DNA of 8,140 nt from Oligoflexia bacterium (GTDB lineage: Bacteria; Bdellovibrionota; UBA1018), in contig CAIOHW010000419.1 of NCBI GenBank assembly GCA_903858195.1, positions 1-8,140 on the forward strand, given 5' to 3'. A model generated the notes under the pieces. The model saw nothing but the letters and a program-made list of their open reading frames with translations, did not search any database and was not told the origin of the DNA. Position 1 is the stretch's first letter, and each line of letters opens with the position of its first letter. Positions 5,909 to 8,140 of this stretch are shown piece by piece. Position numbers and translations under genes: made by a program.

Positions 5909-6738
5909 ACAACAAGGCATTGCTGATTTCGATCGTGATGGCCGTGACTGCAGTCATGCTGGTCCAGGGCTACGTGCAGAAGGTCGAGGAGGATGCACGA
6001 AAGAAGTTCGGCACCCAGTTCCTCGTCATGGTGGCCAAGCAGGACATCAAGGAGATGGACACCATCACGGAAAAGAACCTCGAATACAGGGCGATTCCGA
6101 AGAACTTTCTGGAGCCCGGCGCCATCTACGCAGACCCGCGCGAAAAGGATGAAGAGGCTCGTGGAAAGGATATTCGACGATTTGTCGGCACCATTGCCGT
6201 TGTCCCGATCCGCAAGGGAGAGCAGATTTCGTTTTCCAAGATCACCGAACCCTCGGTGCGCACGGGGCTATCGCCCCAGGTTGCACCTGGTCGCCGCGCC
6301 ATCTCGATTTCCGTGACGGAAGTCACTGGTGTTGCAAAGCTCGTCAAGCCCGGTGACCGCGTCGACCTCGTGGGGGTCTTTGACCTCGGCGGAGGCCGTG
6401 AGAATCGCATCGCAAAAATGCTATTGCAGGATGTCGTGGTGCTTGCCGTCGGAAAATCGGTAACCAACAATCCGTCCCGCACCGTCGAGCTTGACCCGAT
6501 TTCGGGCAAAGAAAAGGTCAGATCGCTTGCCGAGGATGTGGCCTTCAACACCGTTACGCTTGAAGTGGAGCCCTCGCAGGTGCCTGCACTCGCACTGATT
6601 CAGGGGGGCGGAGATACCCAGATTTATCTCTCGCTCCGGAACAACGATGACTCGGACCGTATCAATGCGGCGCCGGTGGCGCTCAGAGATCTGGTTCCCG
6701 AAGCAGCAAGAGGAGGGCGACTGCCCGCAGGAAGATGA
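5905..6738 (+). CDS. cpaB: Flp pilus assembly protein CpaB/RcpC (SAF domain)
   Basis: This 277-residue protein has an N-terminal membrane helix (about 5-22), then a SAF-type region (about 40-112) with VAKQDIKEMDTITEKNL at 43-59 and VPIRKGEQIS at 100-109. The family's central block follows: PGRRAISISV at 128-137 and VKPGDRVDLVGVF at 147-159. The length fits CpaB/RcpC proteins, which act in the periplasm and help build or gate the secretin channel. It directly precedes the secretin gene, the usual cpaB-cpaC order. ATG 5905 has AGGAG at 5891-5895, 9 bases upstream, and overlaps the previous stop. A 15-residue acidic insertion around 76-90 lies within the SAF region. The stop overlaps the secretin start as ATGA at 6735-6738. 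Confidence 0.9.
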   Translation: MNNKALLISIVMAVTAVMLVQGYVQKVEEDARKKFGTQFLVMVAKQDIKEMDTITEKNLEYRAIPKNFLEPGAIYADPREKDEEARGKDIRRFVGTIAVVPIRKGEQISFSKITEPSVRTGLSPQVAPGRRAISISVTEVTGVAKLVKPGDRVDLVGVFDLGGGRENRIAKMLLQDVVVLAVGKSVTNNPSRTVELDPISGKEKVRSLAEDVAFNTVTLEVEPSQVPALALIQGGGDTQIYLSLRNNDDSDRINAAPVALRDLVPEAARGGRLPAGR

Positions 6739-8140
6739 GAACCCCGAAGGGCTTTTCGAAAATCTGTCTGGCACTCTTGCTGGCACTTGCAGTGCTGCCG
6801 ATTTCCCGCGCCTTTTCGGCCCCAAACGAAAAACCTTCGCGTCTGACTCGGGACGAGTCAGAAAAACAGGCTGATCGCCGGGAGATCCTGCTCGGGGTGG
6901 GAGAAGAGCGGGTCATCGACATCGACTTCAAGACCAGCGTGGACGAGTCTGAGAAATACATCCGTGTTGCCAACAAGACCATTGCGCTCCCGAACCTCGT
7001 CAAGCTGGGAGACGACCAGCAGCTCAGCCTGAGCGGACTCAAGGCGGGTGAGACGACGATCTACATTCGGAGCTTCCCGGAGGGGGCGCTCAAGCTCATC
7101 CTCTCGGTCAAGGTGACCGCGTCAAACATCGCGAGCCAGGCCGAAGAGCTCAAGGCGCTCCTGCGAGACATCGATGGCATCGAGATCCGGATCAGCGGCC
7201 AGAAGATCATTATCGACGGCGAGGTCCTGGTTCCGAATGACTACGGGCGGCTGCTTTCGGTGATCACTGACAAGGTTTATGCCGACCAGGTGATGAACCT
7301 CGCGACCCTGTCGCCCATCGCACTTCAGGTTCTCGGACGCAAAATCCAGGAGGACATCAAGGCCTTCGCTCCCGAGGTTACGGTCCGCGTGGTGAATGGA
7401 ATGCTCTTTCTCGAGGGGACGGCTGATGATGTCGATCAGGCCAACCGTGCCGTCAAGGTCGCAAGCCTCTACCTTCCTGAGCTCAAACCGGGATCGCAGC
7501 TGGAAAAGGATCCCACCGTGGTCCGCCCCGCACAGGCCAGGCCCATCGTGAACAACTTCATCCAGATCAAGGCGCCTCCGGCAAAGAAGGCCGAAAAGCT
7601 CGTGCGCGTGACGGTCTACTTCGTTGAGCTTTCCAAAGACTACAACAAGGTCTTTCTCTTCAAGTGGCAGCCCGGGTTCACCGCCGACCCTCAGATCACG
7701 ATCGGCACGCGTTCCGACGGGGGCGTGGGTGCACAGGGGGCAACCTTCAGCGGGACGATCTCAAGCCTGCTTCCCAAGCTCCAGAGTGCTCAAAATGCGG
7801 GCTATGCGCGCATCCTCAAGACCGGCAATCTCGTCACCCGCAGCGGGCAGGCGGCCACCCTGCGTGAGCAGACGGAGTTTCCGTTTGTCTTTGCAGGGCC
7901 CAACGGCACCGTGCAGGGCGGAAAGCAGCCGGTGGGACTCTCGATCGGCGTGACTCCCACGATCCTCCAGAACGATGATGTCGCACTTGACTTGAACCTG
8001 AGCCAGATCAACCTCGTTGGCCAGGCTCCGGCCGGGGGAGCGGCCCCCATCACGGCTTCGCATGACGTGACGACCAAGCTCTATGTGAAGGTCAACGAAA
8101 GTGCGGCGGTGGCTGGAGTGAGTTCCCAGGAAGTAGGCAC
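6735..8140 (+). CDS. cpaC: Tad secretin CpaC/RcpA, 5' part (runs off the right edge)
   Basis: The frame is open for 468 codons with no stop, so the C-terminus is outside the window. A signal peptide (residues 1-29, cleavage probably after AFSA) precedes a domain of the pilus-secretin N-terminal type (about 50-127, ILLGVGEERVIDIDF and LSLSGLKAGETTIYI). Two BON/secretin-N-like segments follow (about 135-180 and 200-247, the second with VRVVNGMLFLEGTADD). The secretin core starts near 290 (VRVTVYFVELS), continues with ARILKTGNLVTRSGQAATL at 358-376, and reaches the beta-lip region VGLSIGVTPTI at 400-410. It should form the outer-membrane ring through which the Flp fibre passes. The start ATG 6735 overlaps the cpaB stop; the nearest good ribosome binding site, AGGAGG at 6711-6716, is 18 bases away, so coupling may matter. 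The Gly/Gln-rich segment 322-340 lies inside the core. Confidence 0.9.
   Translation, partial: MRTPKGFSKICLALLLALAVLPISRAFSAPNEKPSRLTRDESEKQADRREILLGVGEERVIDIDFKTSVDESEKYIRVANKTIALPNLVKLGDDQQLSLSGLKAGETTIYIRSFPEGALKLILSVKVTASNIASQAEELKALLRDIDGIEIRISGQKIIIDGEVLVPNDYGRLLSVITDKVYADQVMNLATLSPIALQVLGRKIQEDIKAFAPEVTVRVVNGMLFLEGTADDVDQANRAVKVASLYLPELKPGSQLEKDPTVVRPAQARPIVNNFIQIKAPPAKKAEKLVRVTVYFVELSKDYNKVFLFKWQPGFTADPQITIGTRSDGGVGAQGATFSGTISSLLPKLQSAQNAGYARILKTGNLVTRSGQAATLREQTEFPFVFAGPNGTVQGGKQPVGLSIGVTPTILQNDDVALDLNLSQINLVGQAPAGGAAPITASHDVTTKLYVKVNESAAVAGVSSQEVG

Noticed and set aside
7624..8077. Several overlapping frames on both strands near the right end
   Set aside because: The secretin frame from 6735 is open across the whole region and carries recognisable secretin motifs; the others are shadows.

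Overview
The window is a densely packed, all plus-strand stretch of bacterial DNA. It is GC-rich, roughly 60% by eye, and uses several GTG and TTG starts. It reads as the first part of a Tad/Flp (tight adherence, type IVc) pilus locus that carries its own FHA/phosphatase-like module. FHA-TPR proteins, a PP2C relative, several short Flp-type pilins and a CpaA-CpaB-CpaC set together would fit a delta-proteobacterial lineage such as Bdellovibrionota or Myxococcota. That placement is inference; no taxonomic marker gene is present.

Region 1 (1-3492) looks like a signalling or scaffold block. It starts with the 3' end of a membrane-anchored TPR protein. A 759-residue protein follows, with two FHA domains, one membrane helix and about five TPR-like repeats. 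The last gene is a small PP2C-family protein that keeps the DGxGG motif but has lost several metal-binding aspartates, so it is probably a pseudophosphatase. The three genes overlap by 4 and 8 bases and look like one transcript.

Region 2 (3493-5908) is the pilin block. It opens with the only clear sigma70-like promoter in the window, directly after the phosphatase stop codon. Then come two tandem Flp pilins, a TadV/CpaA-type prepilin peptidase, a third Flp-like pilin with a long soluble tail, and two TadE-type pseudopilins. All five pilin-like proteins carry a G|Q-x-x-(T/L)-E-(Y/F) processing signal followed by a hydrophobic helix. The peptidase gene lies in the middle of its presumed substrates.

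Region 3 (5905-8140) is the envelope part: a CpaB/RcpC protein and a CpaC/RcpA secretin that runs off the right edge. The usual ATPase and platform genes (tadZ, tadA, tadB, tadC) are not in the window and would be expected downstream.

Every junction except the promoter gap is overlapping (ATGA junctions or overlaps of 8 to 35 bases), so translation is probably coupled throughout. A plausible model is that TadV matures the pilins and pseudopilins, CpaB and the secretin carry the fibre through the outer membrane, and the FHA/TPR/PP2C-like proteins link assembly to Ser/Thr phosphorylation. The last point is inference from domains and neighbourhood. No RNA gene, mobile element, CRISPR array or rho-independent terminator was seen, and no stretch over 100 bases lacks a gene.
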